Notes: generated by a model from the letters alone, not told the origin. Shown: positions 32,454 to 41,183, counted from the first letter of the stretch. The stretch: 64,000 nucleotides of DNA from Streptomyces sp. MNU76 (GCF_020982545.1 NZ_JAJKLK010000003.1:1426001-1490000); one strand, 5' to 3'. Program-made: numbers and translations.

Positions 32454-33287
32454 ATGCCTCGCACCACGACCTCAGCCCCCACAATCGGCGGTCGGCAGGG
32501 GGACGGCGCGTCCTGGCCTGAGGGCTCATTCAGGGAACTGGGCCGTGAACTGCGGACCGTTGTATCGACCCTCGCACCCGGACCGTCGCCTCTCGCGGTG
32601 CAGGAGACCCTTCATCGCGAAGTGACCAGACTGGTTTTCGGCGAGACCGCCTCCGTCAGCGAAGACCCGGACGAGCGACACGTCCAACTGCTGTTTATGC
32701 GCGGCCACTTGATGCGGCTACTCGGAGCAGTCGTTCCCCTCGATCCCAACGAGCCTCCTCTGGAAGACGATCGACTGGTCGTACGCGTGCGTGCCCTACT
32801 CGACGAAGAGATTCCCGGCGACGCCGTGCGTGCGGCGTCCCTGCACCGGCGGATGTCCGAGGTCGGGCGGGAGCTGCTCGCCGTCCTTCCTGCTGTCGAC
32901 GCCTCTGACGACGTGGTCGACGGCTGGGGCAGGACTGTGTGCGCCGGGTTCGATTCGACGCGTATCCGCGAAGCCATTCGTGCGGCGAAGTCCTGGAAGC
33001 ACGCGGGGGTGTACCCGCATCCGCGCACCCTCGCGGCGGTCACACGAGCGCTCAGCGGCTACGTCACGGCGCTCGTCCCCTACGTCTCGATCCACTTGGA
33101 ATCGCTCTCCGCCGGGAGTCGCGGGTGGACCGCATGCGGTGAGGCGATCGAGCGCTCGCAGGAGGCCCGCGACGTCGCTCCGGGCGAGGGGCTCAAGGCG
33201 GCGAGGGAGCACGCATTCCGTCTCGCAGTCCACACCGAGGTCCTGCTGCGCTACGCCGAACAGGACTGCGAGCGGGACGGTGAGTGA
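32454..33287 (+). CDS. DUF6415-like helical protein
   Basis: 277-aa mostly helical protein starting at ATG 32454. Blocks such as RLVVRVRALLDEEI, RMSEVGRELLAVLPAVDAS and REHAFRLAVHTEVLLRYAEQDCE are like the DUF6415 proteins found in Streptomyces natural-product clusters. No catalytic residues are obvious. It is followed, 1-2 nt later, by a small membrane protein gene. The function is unknown. Confidence 0.6.
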   Translation: MPRTTTSAPTIGGRQGDGASWPEGSFRELGRELRTVVSTLAPGPSPLAVQETLHREVTRLVFGETASVSEDPDERHVQLLFMRGHLMRLLGAVVPLDPNEPPLEDDRLVVRVRALLDEEIPGDAVRAASLHRRMSEVGRELLAVLPAVDASDDVVDGWGRTVCAGFDSTRIREAIRAAKSWKHAGVYPHPRTLAAVTRALSGYVTALVPYVSIHLESLSAGSRGWTACGEAIERSQEARDVAPGEGLKAAREHAFRLAVHTEVLLRYAEQDCERDGE

Positions 33288-33288
33288 C

Positions 33289-33516
33289 ATGGCCAGGTCT
33301 CATCGCGTGGCCCACCCTCAGCGGATTCACCGTGCTCCGGCCTACCCACCGAATTCGGGCTCCCCCCGGAGAGACGAGCCGGCTCCAGGGCGCGTTCGAC
33401 GTGGCTGGCGACAGGCTCGCGCGCACCGGGGCGCCGTCCTCCTCGCTGCCGCTATCAGTCTGCCCACCATCTGCATCCTCGCCGAACTCGCCCTGCAGCT
33501 CTACGACGGGTCGTAG
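33289..33516 (+). CDS. Small membrane protein
   Basis: 75-aa protein. The first 45 residues are very basic and Pro-rich (HRVAHPQRIHRAPAYPPNSG). A hydrophobic helix follows near the C-terminus (AVLLAAAISLPTICILAELA), so it is probably a single-pass membrane protein with an N-terminal cytoplasmic tail. ATG follows the upstream stop immediately (TGAC-ATG). No known family. Confidence 0.5.
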   Translation: MARSHRVAHPQRIHRAPAYPPNSGSPRRDEPAPGRVRRGWRQARAHRGAVLLAAAISLPTICILAELALQLYDGS

Positions 33517-33600
33517 CTCACGCCCCCAACGAGCCGACCAGCGAAGTGGGCCGGCCCCGATATGACGACGACTGTGCCCGAACACCGAAGGAGTAGGACC

Positions 33601-34092
33601 ATGCCGGCCCCGGACGAGACCATCTCGCCGCCGCTTTCCCCTCAAGAGCGGGAGGCTTTGCTGGGCATCTCTCAGGGAAGGACGACCGCAGAGACGGCCT
33701 GCGACATGGGAGTGTCCGACAGCACGGTCAAGACGTACATCCTCCGGATCGGCGGAAAGCTCGGAACTTCCGAACGGGCGGGCATGGTTGACCTCGCCTA
33801 CCGTCACGGGCAATTGGACGTCCCCGGACCCGTGGACTACGTCGTCGAGCTGCCCAAGGAACAGCGCACAGTCCTGGCAGGACTCGCCGGCGGAAAGACC
33901 GTCGAGGAGATCGCGGCCGGCGCGAAGCGTCCGCTGGACGGCGTGCGCAAGGACGCTCGACGCCTGCTGCGGGCGCTGGGAGCTTCCTCGGCTGCGCACG
34001 CGGTCACGCGAGGGTGGCAGTTGCGTCTCCTGGGCCCCGCGACCGGCCGTGAAGACTCCGGAGACGTCGTCGCCGTGGCAGGACAGGCATGA
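33601..34092 (+). CDS. Tandem LuxR-type helix-turn-helix regulator
   Basis: 163-aa protein made of two GerE/LuxR-like HTH units without a receiver domain. The first is LSPQEREALLGISQGRTTAETACDMGVSDSTVKTYI..., shown only in part; the second starts LPKEQRTVLAGLAGGKTVEEIAAGAKRP. The ATG at 33601 follows GAAGGAG at a 7-nt spacing, better than the longer in-frame start at 33562. It overlaps the methyltransferase by ATGA. It is a good candidate to act at nearby promoters, but I see no direct evidence for a binding site. Confidence 0.78.
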   Translation: MPAPDETISPPLSPQEREALLGISQGRTTAETACDMGVSDSTVKTYILRIGGKLGTSERAGMVDLAYRHGQLDVPGPVDYVVELPKEQRTVLAGLAGGKTVEEIAAGAKRPLDGVRKDARRLLRALGASSAAHAVTRGWQLRLLGPATGREDSGDVVAVAGQA

Positions 34093-35258
34093 ACGCCCGC
34101 GCCGAGGTCGGCAGCCTGCGACCGGAAGGCGGCTGCGTTCACGAGCACGCGGGGGACGTGTTCACCTGCGACCGGCGGCAGGACTTCGTGCCCAACGTGA
34201 TCCGTACGCATCGAGGTGGTCGCTGGCGCAGGGTGGACCGGAGTAAGAACGCCGGCGAGTGGGCGAAGTTCGTCCATCGCTCCGAGATGCTCGTGTTCGA
34301 CGTGGACGATGGTGGGGAGGGCGGCCCCGGCATCGTCACGGGAGTGATCCCGTCCAAGGAAGACGTTGCGGCGCGCCTGGCCGCGCTCGCTCCAACGCAG
34401 GGGACGGCCGTTGCCGAGATCGGCACAGACTGCGGCTGGACGGCAGCCTCTCTGGAGCACCTTCTCCAGGGCGGCCAGGTGGTGACGGTCGCGGACACAG
34501 AACGTCTCGCCGAGATCGTCCGGCAGCGCCTGCGCCCCTACCCACGGGTTCGGGTGGTCAGCGGATCTCAGGCCGGGGTCTTGGGACCAGCGGGTTCGTT
34601 CCACGGGCTTCTGTCCCATCGTGCGGTACGCCGTGTGCCGTGGGAGTGGGTCACCCGGGTTCGTCCGGGGGGCCGGCTGTGCTTGCCCGTCCGTACCGCT
34701 CTGGGCGGATCCAGCACGCTGCTCGTCCTGACGGTGGCGCGGGACGGGGCGTCGGCCAGTGGCCGTTTCCACGCCGGACCGGCTCCGCAGACGGTGTGGC
34801 TGCGTGAGCACCGCCCTGGTGAGGGCATCTCCGTCGAGTCGCAGGGCAGCCCGAGGGCGTCGGAAGCCCTGGACGCGAGGGGGGCGCACGTACGGCCGGC
34901 GGCCAGGTTGTTCGCCGGCCTGCTTCGCCCTGACCTTCGGATGCAGGTGGTGCGCGGCGTTGCGCAGCTCGAAGGCGACGTTGCCGACCGCCTGCGTATT
35001 CATGACCACCAGGCGTCTCGGGCACTGGTCTTCCTCCACTCCCCCCGCATCTACGAGTGGGGGCCGCGCGATCTCGGCTCTGACCTCTTTGACGCGCTCG
35101 GTCAGTGGCACACGGCCGGAGAACCAGAGGTTGAGCAGCTGGGCGTGACGATCACGGAGACCGAACACACTCTGTGGCTCGGTGCACCGGACGGTCCGTC
35201 GTGGTGTCTGCCCGAACTCCACACCATCACCAGCGAGGTGGAGCGGCATGCGACCTGA
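34089..35258 (+). CDS. Protein-isoaspartate methyltransferase-like protein
   Basis: 389-aa protein in the PCMT-like methyltransferase family. The SAM-binding region is AVAEIGTDCGWTAASLEHLL, with GTD-CG replacing GTGTG; the following VVTVADTERLAEIVRQRL fits motif post I. The remaining C-terminal part (ITETEHTLWLGAPDGPSW) resembles the FxLD-system methyltransferases farther along. It is 4 nt overlapped with the HTH regulator and 11 nt with the next methyltransferase. It may be a catalytically altered relative of the lanthipeptide methyltransferases. Confidence 0.68.
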   Translation: MNARAEVGSLRPEGGCVHEHAGDVFTCDRRQDFVPNVIRTHRGGRWRRVDRSKNAGEWAKFVHRSEMLVFDVDDGGEGGPGIVTGVIPSKEDVAARLAALAPTQGTAVAEIGTDCGWTAASLEHLLQGGQVVTVADTERLAEIVRQRLRPYPRVRVVSGSQAGVLGPAGSFHGLLSHRAVRRVPWEWVTRVRPGGRLCLPVRTALGGSSTLLVLTVARDGASASGRFHAGPAPQTVWLREHRPGEGISVESQGSPRASEALDARGAHVRPAARLFAGLLRPDLRMQVVRGVAQLEGDVADRLRIHDHQASRALVFLHSPRIYEWGPRDLGSDLFDALGQWHTAGEPEVEQLGVTITETEHTLWLGAPDGPSWCLPELHTITSEVERHAT

Positions 35259-36090
35259 CCATCCGATGCTCCTCCACCCCTCCGCAGCGATCGGCGAGTT
35301 GCAGTCGCGGCCGTCGAGCGCCCGGATGCAGAACTACCTGCTCGGCGGGCGAGACCACTACATCGTCGACCGTGACGGGGCCCTTCGGGCTGCCGACCGC
35401 ATGCCGTTCCTGGAGAGCGCCGTCCGCCACGAGCGCATGTACGTGCTCCTGATGGTGCAGGCCCTGGCCATCGCGGGCATCCGGCAGCTGGTCGACTTCG
35501 GCTGCGGCCTTCCCCACGGCCCAACGCCGGTGGATGTCCTGACCCGCATTCATCCCGACGCCCGCGCCGTGTGCATCGACAACGACGTGCTGGTGCACGC
35601 CCACGCCGAAGGAATGATGACGGCCAAGGCACCCGCTGTCGTGGCGAGCCTGTGCGCCGACGTACGCGCCCCCGAGTCGATCCTCGTTTCCAGAGAAATC
35701 CTGGAGACGATCAACTGGCGAGAACCGGTCATCCTTCTCCTCGGCAGCGTGCTCCACCACATCGAGGACACCGCGGCGCAGCCCCTGACCGTCCTCGTCG
35801 ACCAGTACAAACACGTCGCCGCCACCGGCAGCGCTCTCGTCATCACGCACGCCACCGCCGACGTCTCAGGCAAACCCGTACGCCGATTCGCCAAGACCTT
35901 GACGGCGGCCGGCTGCCCCGTCCACCTGCGGACGAAGGAACAGATCGCCCGGCTGTTCGACGGCTGGCAACTGACCGCCCCGGGCCTGACCGCGCCACAG
36001 ACACTGGCACTCGAATACCCGGTCCTGCCCCAGGCAGCCTCGTACGCCGGCACGGCCCGAAAGGAGGCCGCGCATGGCCGAGCTGTTTGA
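35248..36090 (+). CDS. SAM-dependent methyltransferase, DUF574 (Methyltransf_19) family
   Basis: 280-aa SAM-dependent methyltransferase of the actinobacterial DUF574 family. Landmarks are SSARMQNYLLGGRDHYIVDR (PSxARxYDYLLGGxxxFxxDR consensus), VDFGCGLPHG (motif I), AVCIDNDVLVHAHAEG and ILLLGSVLHHIED. The ATG at 35248 lies within the last codons of the preceding gene. Many paralogues exist in Streptomyces; the substrate is unknown. Confidence 0.85.
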   Translation: MRPDHPMLLHPSAAIGELQSRPSSARMQNYLLGGRDHYIVDRDGALRAADRMPFLESAVRHERMYVLLMVQALAIAGIRQLVDFGCGLPHGPTPVDVLTRIHPDARAVCIDNDVLVHAHAEGMMTAKAPAVVASLCADVRAPESILVSREILETINWREPVILLLGSVLHHIEDTAAQPLTVLVDQYKHVAATGSALVITHATADVSGKPVRRFAKTLTAAGCPVHLRTKEQIARLFDGWQLTAPGLTAPQTLALEYPVLPQAASYAGTARKEAAHGRAV

Positions 36091-36146
36091 TCAGCAGACC
36101 GACGTGATCAAGCCGGTGACCAGCCAACTCCCCATGGTGCCCCGGC

Positions 36147-36229
36147 TAGAATCCGTGGCGTCCGGAAACGGGCACCCGGGCGTCGCGGTCACTGACGCTG
36201 GACGTCACGTCTGCACCCCGGAGATCCGC
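36147..36229 (+). promoter_or_regulatory. Conserved promoter-leader cassette, copy C
   Basis: TAGAAT (36147-36152), 11 nt, block GGAAACGGGCACCCGGGCGT (36164-36183), then CTGACGCTGGACGTCACG, CCCCGGAG and an ATG at 36230. The distance from block start to start codon is 66 nt, the same as in copy D. It lies just downstream of the DUF574 gene and upstream of the Nudix-phosphotransferase fusion. Confidence 0.65.
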
Positions 36230-36358
36230 ATGCCCAATACCCGTCCCTTCTCGCGCGTTCCCATAAACCCCTTTGTGGGACGGTTGGCCGATGCCACGCC
36301 ATGGTGCCCGGACGCGAGTCGGTGTCAGCCGCACCCCCATCTGGCAGGCCAGCGGTGA
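36230..36358 (+). CDS. Short leader-like ORF after promoter copy C (uncertain)
   Basis: 42 codons starting at the ATG at 36230 after a CCCCGGAG RBS that is conserved in copy D. The peptide begins MPNTRPFSRVPINPFVGRLA and ends in a Cys/His/Pro-rich tail. The same frame is open upstream to an ATG at 36074 that has an excellent AAGGAGG, giving 94 aa overlapping the end of the DUF574 gene. Either start could be used. It may be a leader peptide for the following operon. No known family. Confidence 0.4.
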   Translation: MPNTRPFSRVPINPFVGRLADATPWCPDASRCQPHPHLAGQR

Positions 36359-36393
36359 ACAGGCCGACAGCCTCGCATCGAGGCGGGGACGAC

Positions 36394-37761
36394 ATGGCAC
36401 AGCGCCACCGGGAGCCGGTCGACGTCCATCTCATCCTGCGGCGTGGCGGCGACGTGCTGCTGAGCCGGAGGGCGGGCGACACCTATGCCTCGGGCTTGCT
36501 GCACCTGCCGTCCGGGCACCTCGACGGCGACTTCGAGGACGTGGTCACCGGGCTGGTCCGGGAAGCCGAGGAGGAGCTGGGCATCATCATCCGGCCGGTC
36601 GATGTCCGCGTCGCGTTGGTGATGCAGCACCGCAGCCCCGCGGGCCACAACCGCACCGGCTGGTTCTTCGAGGTCACCCGGTGGATAGGGGTCCCGCGTA
36701 TCGCCGAACCGGACCGCTGCTCACAGCTGGACTGGTTTGCCCTCCATGACCTGCCAGACGACATGGTGGCGTACTGCAGGGCCGGCCTAAAGGCGTACCG
36801 GGACGGGCACTCCTTCGCGTTGCACCTCCAGGAATCCGACGACCCGATCGCCTACGACGCGACCGGGCCAAGCCGTCTGCGCTCCTTGCCCGCGCGGGCG
36901 CCGGACCCGTACGCCGTCCTGGGCGAGCAGCTCGGCTCATTCGCTGAACAGACGATCGGCCCACTGAGGGAGGTTACGGACGCCTCCTGGGCGCGGGAAG
37001 CTTCCCGCGTGTGGCGGCTGACCGGACGCGACAGCGGGAGCTGGTTCCTGAAGATTCACCAGGGGCCCAAGTTCCACCAGCGTGAGGTGGGCGCCCTGAG
37101 AGAGTGGGCCCCGGCCCTCGGAGCCGGCCGCGCCCCGCAGCTCGTCGCCGCCGACCCCGAACAACTCGCCGTGATCGTCAGCGCGCTTCCCGGCCGCGTA
37201 CTCCACGGCGCCGACCTGAGCATGGCCGCCTGGCAGTCGGTCTACCGCCAGCTCGGGCAGCTCCTGCGGGCCCTCCACCTCGGCGAGCCCCCGATGATGG
37301 CGCAGGCCCTGGGCGGGCTGGCCAAGCTGGATCGCCATCTGGCGGCAGCCGACGGGCTCCTCAAGCCCGGGGAGGAGACGCTGGTGCGGTCCCTCGCCCT
37401 TCACCTGCCCCGTGTCCCGCCCGTCCCCCATGGCCGTCGCCACGGTGATGTACAGCGGCGCAACCTGCTGCTCGACGACCACGGGACCCTGGCCCTCATC
37501 GACTGGGAACGCGCGGAAATCGGGCCCCTCGTCAGCGACTTCGTACGCATCGCCGACACCTGGATTGACGCGCCCGCGCTCGAAGCCGCCCTGTTCGACG
37601 GCTACGGCCGCACGCTGTCCCCGGAGGAGGCCCAAGCGCTCAAGGGTCTGTCGGCCCTCGACGCGCTCAGCGGCATCCAGTACGGCGCCGCGCACGGCGA
37701 CCCCGAACTCGTCGAGCGTGGGCATCGCACCCTGCACCGGCTCTGGAAGGAGGCAGCATGA
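36394..37761 (+). CDS. Nudix hydrolase-phosphotransferase fusion
   Basis: 455-aa two-domain protein. Residues about 1-150 are a Nudix domain with GHLDGDFEDVVTGLVREAEEELGI as the box (PSGHLDG...REAEEELG). Residues about 190-455 are an APH-like kinase: HGDVQRRNLLLDDHG (catalytic loop) and LALIDWERAEIGPLVSDF (metal ligands). ATG at 36394 follows GGCGGGGAC. The fusion implies that a phosphorylated and a nucleotide-linked form of the same substrate are handled. It overlaps the next gene by ATGA. No substrate assigned. Confidence 0.87.
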   Translation: MAQRHREPVDVHLILRRGGDVLLSRRAGDTYASGLLHLPSGHLDGDFEDVVTGLVREAEEELGIIIRPVDVRVALVMQHRSPAGHNRTGWFFEVTRWIGVPRIAEPDRCSQLDWFALHDLPDDMVAYCRAGLKAYRDGHSFALHLQESDDPIAYDATGPSRLRSLPARAPDPYAVLGEQLGSFAEQTIGPLREVTDASWAREASRVWRLTGRDSGSWFLKIHQGPKFHQREVGALREWAPALGAGRAPQLVAADPEQLAVIVSALPGRVLHGADLSMAAWQSVYRQLGQLLRALHLGEPPMMAQALGGLAKLDRHLAAADGLLKPGEETLVRSLALHLPRVPPVPHGRRHGDVQRRNLLLDDHGTLALIDWERAEIGPLVSDFVRIADTWIDAPALEAALFDGYGRTLSPEEAQALKGLSALDALSGIQYGAAHGDPELVERGHRTLHRLWKEAA

Positions 37762-38843
37762 CGACATCCGACCCGACAACATCGGACCGGGTGAATGAGG
37801 ATGCCTGGCGTGAGTACGGGCGCAGGCAGCTCGACCGCGGCTACCAGCCCCCGGAGGTCACCGAGATCGACTGGGGGTTCTGGGGCACCGGCCCCGGCAC
37901 GAGCATCCTCGGCGACGTCGCCGGCTACCGCGTGCTGGACCTCGGCTCCGGGGCCGGAGTCCACGCCGCGCATCTCGCCCGCGACCACGCGGCCTTCGTC
38001 GACGCCATCGACATCTCCCCCACCCAGCAGCAGCGCGCCCGCGACCGGTTCGGCGCCCTGGCAGGCGGGCGGTTCCTGACCGGTGACGCCGTTGCCCACC
38101 TGCGCGAGAGTGAACCCTACGACCTGGTCTACTCCGTGCACGGTCTGTCCTACATCGACCCGCACCGGCTGCTTCCCGCGCTGCGCGACGGGATCCGGCC
38201 GTGCGGACGACTGGTCTTCTCCACCTTGCACACCAACCTGAACGGGCTGGGCCCTTTCCCCACTGTCGCCGCTCGCCAGGAGGAGGTACGGCTGGCGAAA
38301 ACCGCCCCGATCCCGGTGCAGATGTGGATCCTCGCCCCCGAGGTCTGGAAGGGGCTACTGGCCGAGCACGGCTTCGCCGTCGAGTCCATCGACCTCCTGC
38401 ACGCCCCAGGTGCCGACAACCCGGTCGTCTGCCAGCTCATCCAAGCCCGCCGCCTTCCACACGCCGACGAACCCAGGGTGGTAGCGCAGGAGCGAAGCCT
38501 TCGGGCACCCCTCGCCCAGGCAGTCCTGGGCGTCGGCATCATCGTCACCAACCCGGACGGCCACGCGCTAATCGGGCAACACCGCCTGGGCACCCACGAG
38601 TTACCTGACGGCAAGGTGGATGCAGCGCCATGGCAGTGGTCGTGCGGACACTGGATCGACACCAAGGGGCGCGCCAACGACTTCGGCCGTCGGCGCATCG
38701 ACACCCTGCGCGTCACGGAGAACATCGCCGCCACCGCTCGCGCACACACCACCCACTACGGGCCTGACGCCGAGGCCGCCTCGGACCACCTGCTGGTCAC
38801 CGCGGACTTCGCCCTGCACGAGCTGGAGGTGACAGCGGCATGA
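37758..38843 (+). CDS. SAM methyltransferase with decayed Nudix C-terminal domain
   Basis: 361-aa protein. Residues about 40-225 are a class I methyltransferase (VLDLGSGAGVHAAHLARDH, DAIDISPTQQQRARDRF, VYSVHGLSYIDP). Residues about 255-361 begin like a Nudix domain (GVGIIVTNPDGHALIGQHRLGTHELPDGKVD) but the Nudix box itself is lost: the sequence continues AAPWQWSCGHWIDTKGRAND instead of GEx7REUxEE. The hydrolase part is therefore probably inactive, through an old frameshift or substitution. The gene overlaps neighbours by ATGA on both sides. Confidence 0.82.
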   Translation: MTTSDPTTSDRVNEDAWREYGRRQLDRGYQPPEVTEIDWGFWGTGPGTSILGDVAGYRVLDLGSGAGVHAAHLARDHAAFVDAIDISPTQQQRARDRFGALAGGRFLTGDAVAHLRESEPYDLVYSVHGLSYIDPHRLLPALRDGIRPCGRLVFSTLHTNLNGLGPFPTVAARQEEVRLAKTAPIPVQMWILAPEVWKGLLAEHGFAVESIDLLHAPGADNPVVCQLIQARRLPHADEPRVVAQERSLRAPLAQAVLGVGIIVTNPDGHALIGQHRLGTHELPDGKVDAAPWQWSCGHWIDTKGRANDFGRRRIDTLRVTENIAATARAHTTHYGPDAEAASDHLLVTADFALHELEVTAA

Positions 38844-39505
38844 GGGCGTTCATGAGTGCTGGCCGGCGGTGGCGTGCCGAAGGCGCTCCCGCCGAGGACA
38901 GCGTCCGCCCCCATGTGCTGTGGCTGCCGCCGGCCGAGGTAATCGACTACTTCCGGCAGGTACGAGAAGTCCTCGCTCCGTACGAGGACATCGTGGCCCC
39001 GGTCGTCGACGACGACCTGCACTGGACCATCCAGGGCGCCCGGTCGTACGACTACGCCGACGAGCGCGTCGGTCCCCGGCAGCTCAAGGACACCGCCGAA
39101 GCCCTTCGGATTGATCTGGTGGAACAGGAGCCGTTCACGATCGACATCGGCCCGGTCGCGCTCAGCCGCAGCGCGGTCCTCGCCCGTGTCTGGCCCCATG
39201 ACGCCCCGTTGGACCCGCTGCACCTGAATCTGCGAGTCCGGGCCGGCCTGGCGAACGCCGGCCTGGTCCTGCCCGAGGCCACCGAGACGTTCTTCCCTCA
39301 CATGTCGGCCGCCTACGGGAAGGTCGACACCCATTACCTCAACCAAATGGACCGGGCAGACGCCCTCGCCTCAGCCCTGCTACGCCGCGCTCGTCATCAC
39401 GTGACGGTGCGCGTCAAGTCCGTGTGGCTGGTAATGGAAACCCAGCATCCCGACCGCCACGCCTACACCTTCGAACGGATCCAGGAGCTGCCCCTGGGGC
39501 GCTGA
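38840..39505 (+). CDS. 2H phosphoesterase (2'-5' RNA ligase-like)
   Basis: 221-aa member of the 2H phosphoesterase superfamily. The two HxT/S motifs are DLHWTIQGA and FFPHMSAAYG. 2H enzymes hydrolyse or form 2',5' or cyclic phosphodiesters in RNA or nucleotides. It ends the operon that starts with the Nudix fusion, overlapping the methyltransferase gene by ATGA. A paralogue lies at 61682-62365. Its substrate is not known. Confidence 0.8.
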   Translation: MRAFMSAGRRWRAEGAPAEDSVRPHVLWLPPAEVIDYFRQVREVLAPYEDIVAPVVDDDLHWTIQGARSYDYADERVGPRQLKDTAEALRIDLVEQEPFTIDIGPVALSRSAVLARVWPHDAPLDPLHLNLRVRAGLANAGLVLPEATETFFPHMSAAYGKVDTHYLNQMDRADALASALLRRARHHVTVRVKSVWLVMETQHPDRHAYTFERIQELPLGR

Positions 39506-39608
39506 ACAACAGTCGGCTTCCGCCAGCCGGCATCCATCGCCGAACCACCATGCAGTTGGCGCCAACGCCGGAGGCGAAGGCGCACGAGGCCCCGTAAGGA
39601 ACCCCTCT

Positions 39609-40832
39609 ATGACCGATGTGACCGTGGCCCCCGACGAGGCCACCCGGCTCCGCAACAAGGTCGTCGACCAGCTCAAGGAGGACGGCACGATCGTGTCGCC
39701 CGCGGTCGAGGCCGCCATGCGCAAGGTACCCCGGCACCTTGCCGTACCGGAGGCACCGCTCAGCGACGCATACAGCACGTACAACGCCGTGATCACGCAT
39801 GAGGACGAGCACGGCAATCACACCAGCTCAGTGTCCGCTCCGCAGATCCAGGCGATGCAGCTGGAGCAGGCCGGCATCCGCCCGGGTGACAACGTGTTGG
39901 AGATCGGCACCAACGGGCCTAACGCTGCCTACCTCGCGGAGCTGGTGGGACCCGCCGGTCAGGTCACCACCGTCGATATCGACCCCTCGCCCGCCGACCG
40001 AGCCAAGCGGTTCCTCACCGAGACCGGCTATGCGGACGTCAACGTCGTCGTCGCCGACGCCGAGAACGGCCTTCCCGAGCACGCCCCCTACGACGCGATC
40101 GTGGTGACGGTCGGCTCCTGGGACATCCCGCCCGCCTGGATCGACCAGCTCAAGGACGACGGCCGGCTCGTCGTGCCGCTGCGCATCAACGGCCTGACCC
40201 GCACGTACGGGTTCATCCGGCAGGCTGACCACCTCGTCGCCACCAGCGCCCACGTGTGCGGTTTCGTAGCGGTGCAAGGTGTTGGCTCCCACGCCCAGCA
40301 GGTCATGCAGCTCCCCGGAGCGGAGGGCATCACTCTGCGCTTCGACGAGGGCTTGCCCGCCAACCCCTCTCTGCTGGACGGCGTCCTGAACAGCGCCCGC
40401 GCCGAGACGTGGACCGGGGTGACCGTCGCCAGCCAGGAGCCCATCGGCACCCTCCAGATGTACCTGTCCACGCAGGTCCCGACGTACTGCTTCATGTCCA
40501 CCAAGCCCGAGTTGACCACCGGCAAGATCGGCCCCACGGGCAACAGCTGGTCCATGGTCGCCATCGACGGGCCGCACTTCGCCTACACCGTCGTGCGCCG
40601 CGACACCGAGAAGAAGACCGCAGAGTACGGCGTCCACGCCTTCGGGCCCGACGCGGCCGAGTTCGCTGAGCGAATCGCCGACATCCTCCGCACCTGGAGC
40701 GAAAAGGTCCGCGGCGCTGACGGCCCACGCATCGCCGTCTACCCGGCGGGCACGCCCGATGACCGGATCACCGGCGACCGGATCATCGACAAGAGGCACA
40801 GCCGGATTTCGATCTCCTGGCCGACCGTCTGA
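39609..40832 (+). CDS. Methyltransferase, FxLD system (first copy)
   Basis: 407-aa PCMT-like O-methyltransferase characteristic of FxLD lanthipeptide clusters. The N-terminal half has the family pattern: VAPDEATRLRNKVVDQLKEDG, MRKVPRHLAVPEAP, SVSAPQIQAMQLEQAGIRPGDNVLEIGTNGPNAAYLAELVG, cut here to its parts. The SAM motif I is LEIGTNGPNAA where the usual form is GxGxGY. The C-terminal half (about 220-407) is the extension of this family. Relatives of PIMT in class I lanthipeptide clusters (for example OlvSA) convert an Asp to isoaspartate through methylation. It is the gene directly upstream of the precursor peptide. Confidence 0.88.
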   Translation: MTDVTVAPDEATRLRNKVVDQLKEDGTIVSPAVEAAMRKVPRHLAVPEAPLSDAYSTYNAVITHEDEHGNHTSSVSAPQIQAMQLEQAGIRPGDNVLEIGTNGPNAAYLAELVGPAGQVTTVDIDPSPADRAKRFLTETGYADVNVVVADAENGLPEHAPYDAIVVTVGSWDIPPAWIDQLKDDGRLVVPLRINGLTRTYGFIRQADHLVATSAHVCGFVAVQGVGSHAQQVMQLPGAEGITLRFDEGLPANPSLLDGVLNSARAETWTGVTVASQEPIGTLQMYLSTQVPTYCFMSTKPELTTGKIGPTGNSWSMVAIDGPHFAYTVVRRDTEKKTAEYGVHAFGPDAAEFAERIADILRTWSEKVRGADGPRIAVYPAGTPDDRITGDRIIDKRHSRISISWPTV

Positions 40833-40890
40833 ACCGCGGCGCTGGGCCAGGGCGTTCTGCACCATCCCATCGGACAAAGAGAGTGATCGC

Positions 40891-41097
40891 ATGACCACTG
40901 CCGTACTCGACCACCCCACCGCCCCTGCCGTGCTGCCGGTCGACAGCCTCGCCGACGACGACTTCGAGCTGGACATCAAGGTCGTCATCTCCGAGAGCCC
41001 CCTCACCGTCTTCATGTGCCCCACCAGCGACGGCTGCGGCAACACCTGCGTGAACGGGGCCAGCGCCTGCCAGTCCTCCATCGAGGACGCCGCCTGA
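40891..41097 (+). CDS. FxLD-family lanthipeptide precursor
   Basis: 68-aa precursor peptide. The leader holds the diagnostic FELD (residues 25-28, in DDDFELDIKV). The core has four cysteines (C43, C49, C53, C60) and several dehydratable residues (T39, T45, S46, T52, S58, S62, S63), a typical arrangement for lanthionine rings. Candidate Asp residues for isoaspartate formation are D47 and D66. The cleavage site is not obvious. The ATG at 40891 follows GAGAG. A strong stem-loop follows the stop before the dehydratase gene. Confidence 0.93.
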   Translation: MTTAVLDHPTAPAVLPVDSLADDDFELDIKVVISESPLTVFMCPTSDGCGNTCVNGASACQSSIEDAA

Positions 41098-41110
41098 CAC
41101 GCGGCGTCCG

Positions 41111-41144
41111 CCGGGGCGACAGCCGATCATCGCTGCCGCCCCGG
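41111..41144 (+). terminator. Stem-loop between precursor and dehydratase (attenuator)
   Basis: CCGGGGCG-A-CAGC (41111-41123), 8-nt loop, GCTG-C-CGCCCCGG (41132-41144): 12 paired bases with one mismatch. There is no U-run, so it is likely a partial terminator or mRNA stabiliser. Such a structure commonly keeps precursor transcripts in excess over modification-enzyme transcripts in lanthipeptide operons. Confidence 0.7.
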
Positions 41145-41183
41145 CACCCCCGTCCGCGCACCCCACAACAGGAAGGGACACCG

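Noticed and set aside
39828-41081. A 417-codon reverse open frame over the FxLD methyltransferase and precursor
   Set aside because: Antisense to well-supported genes and lacking any domain pattern.
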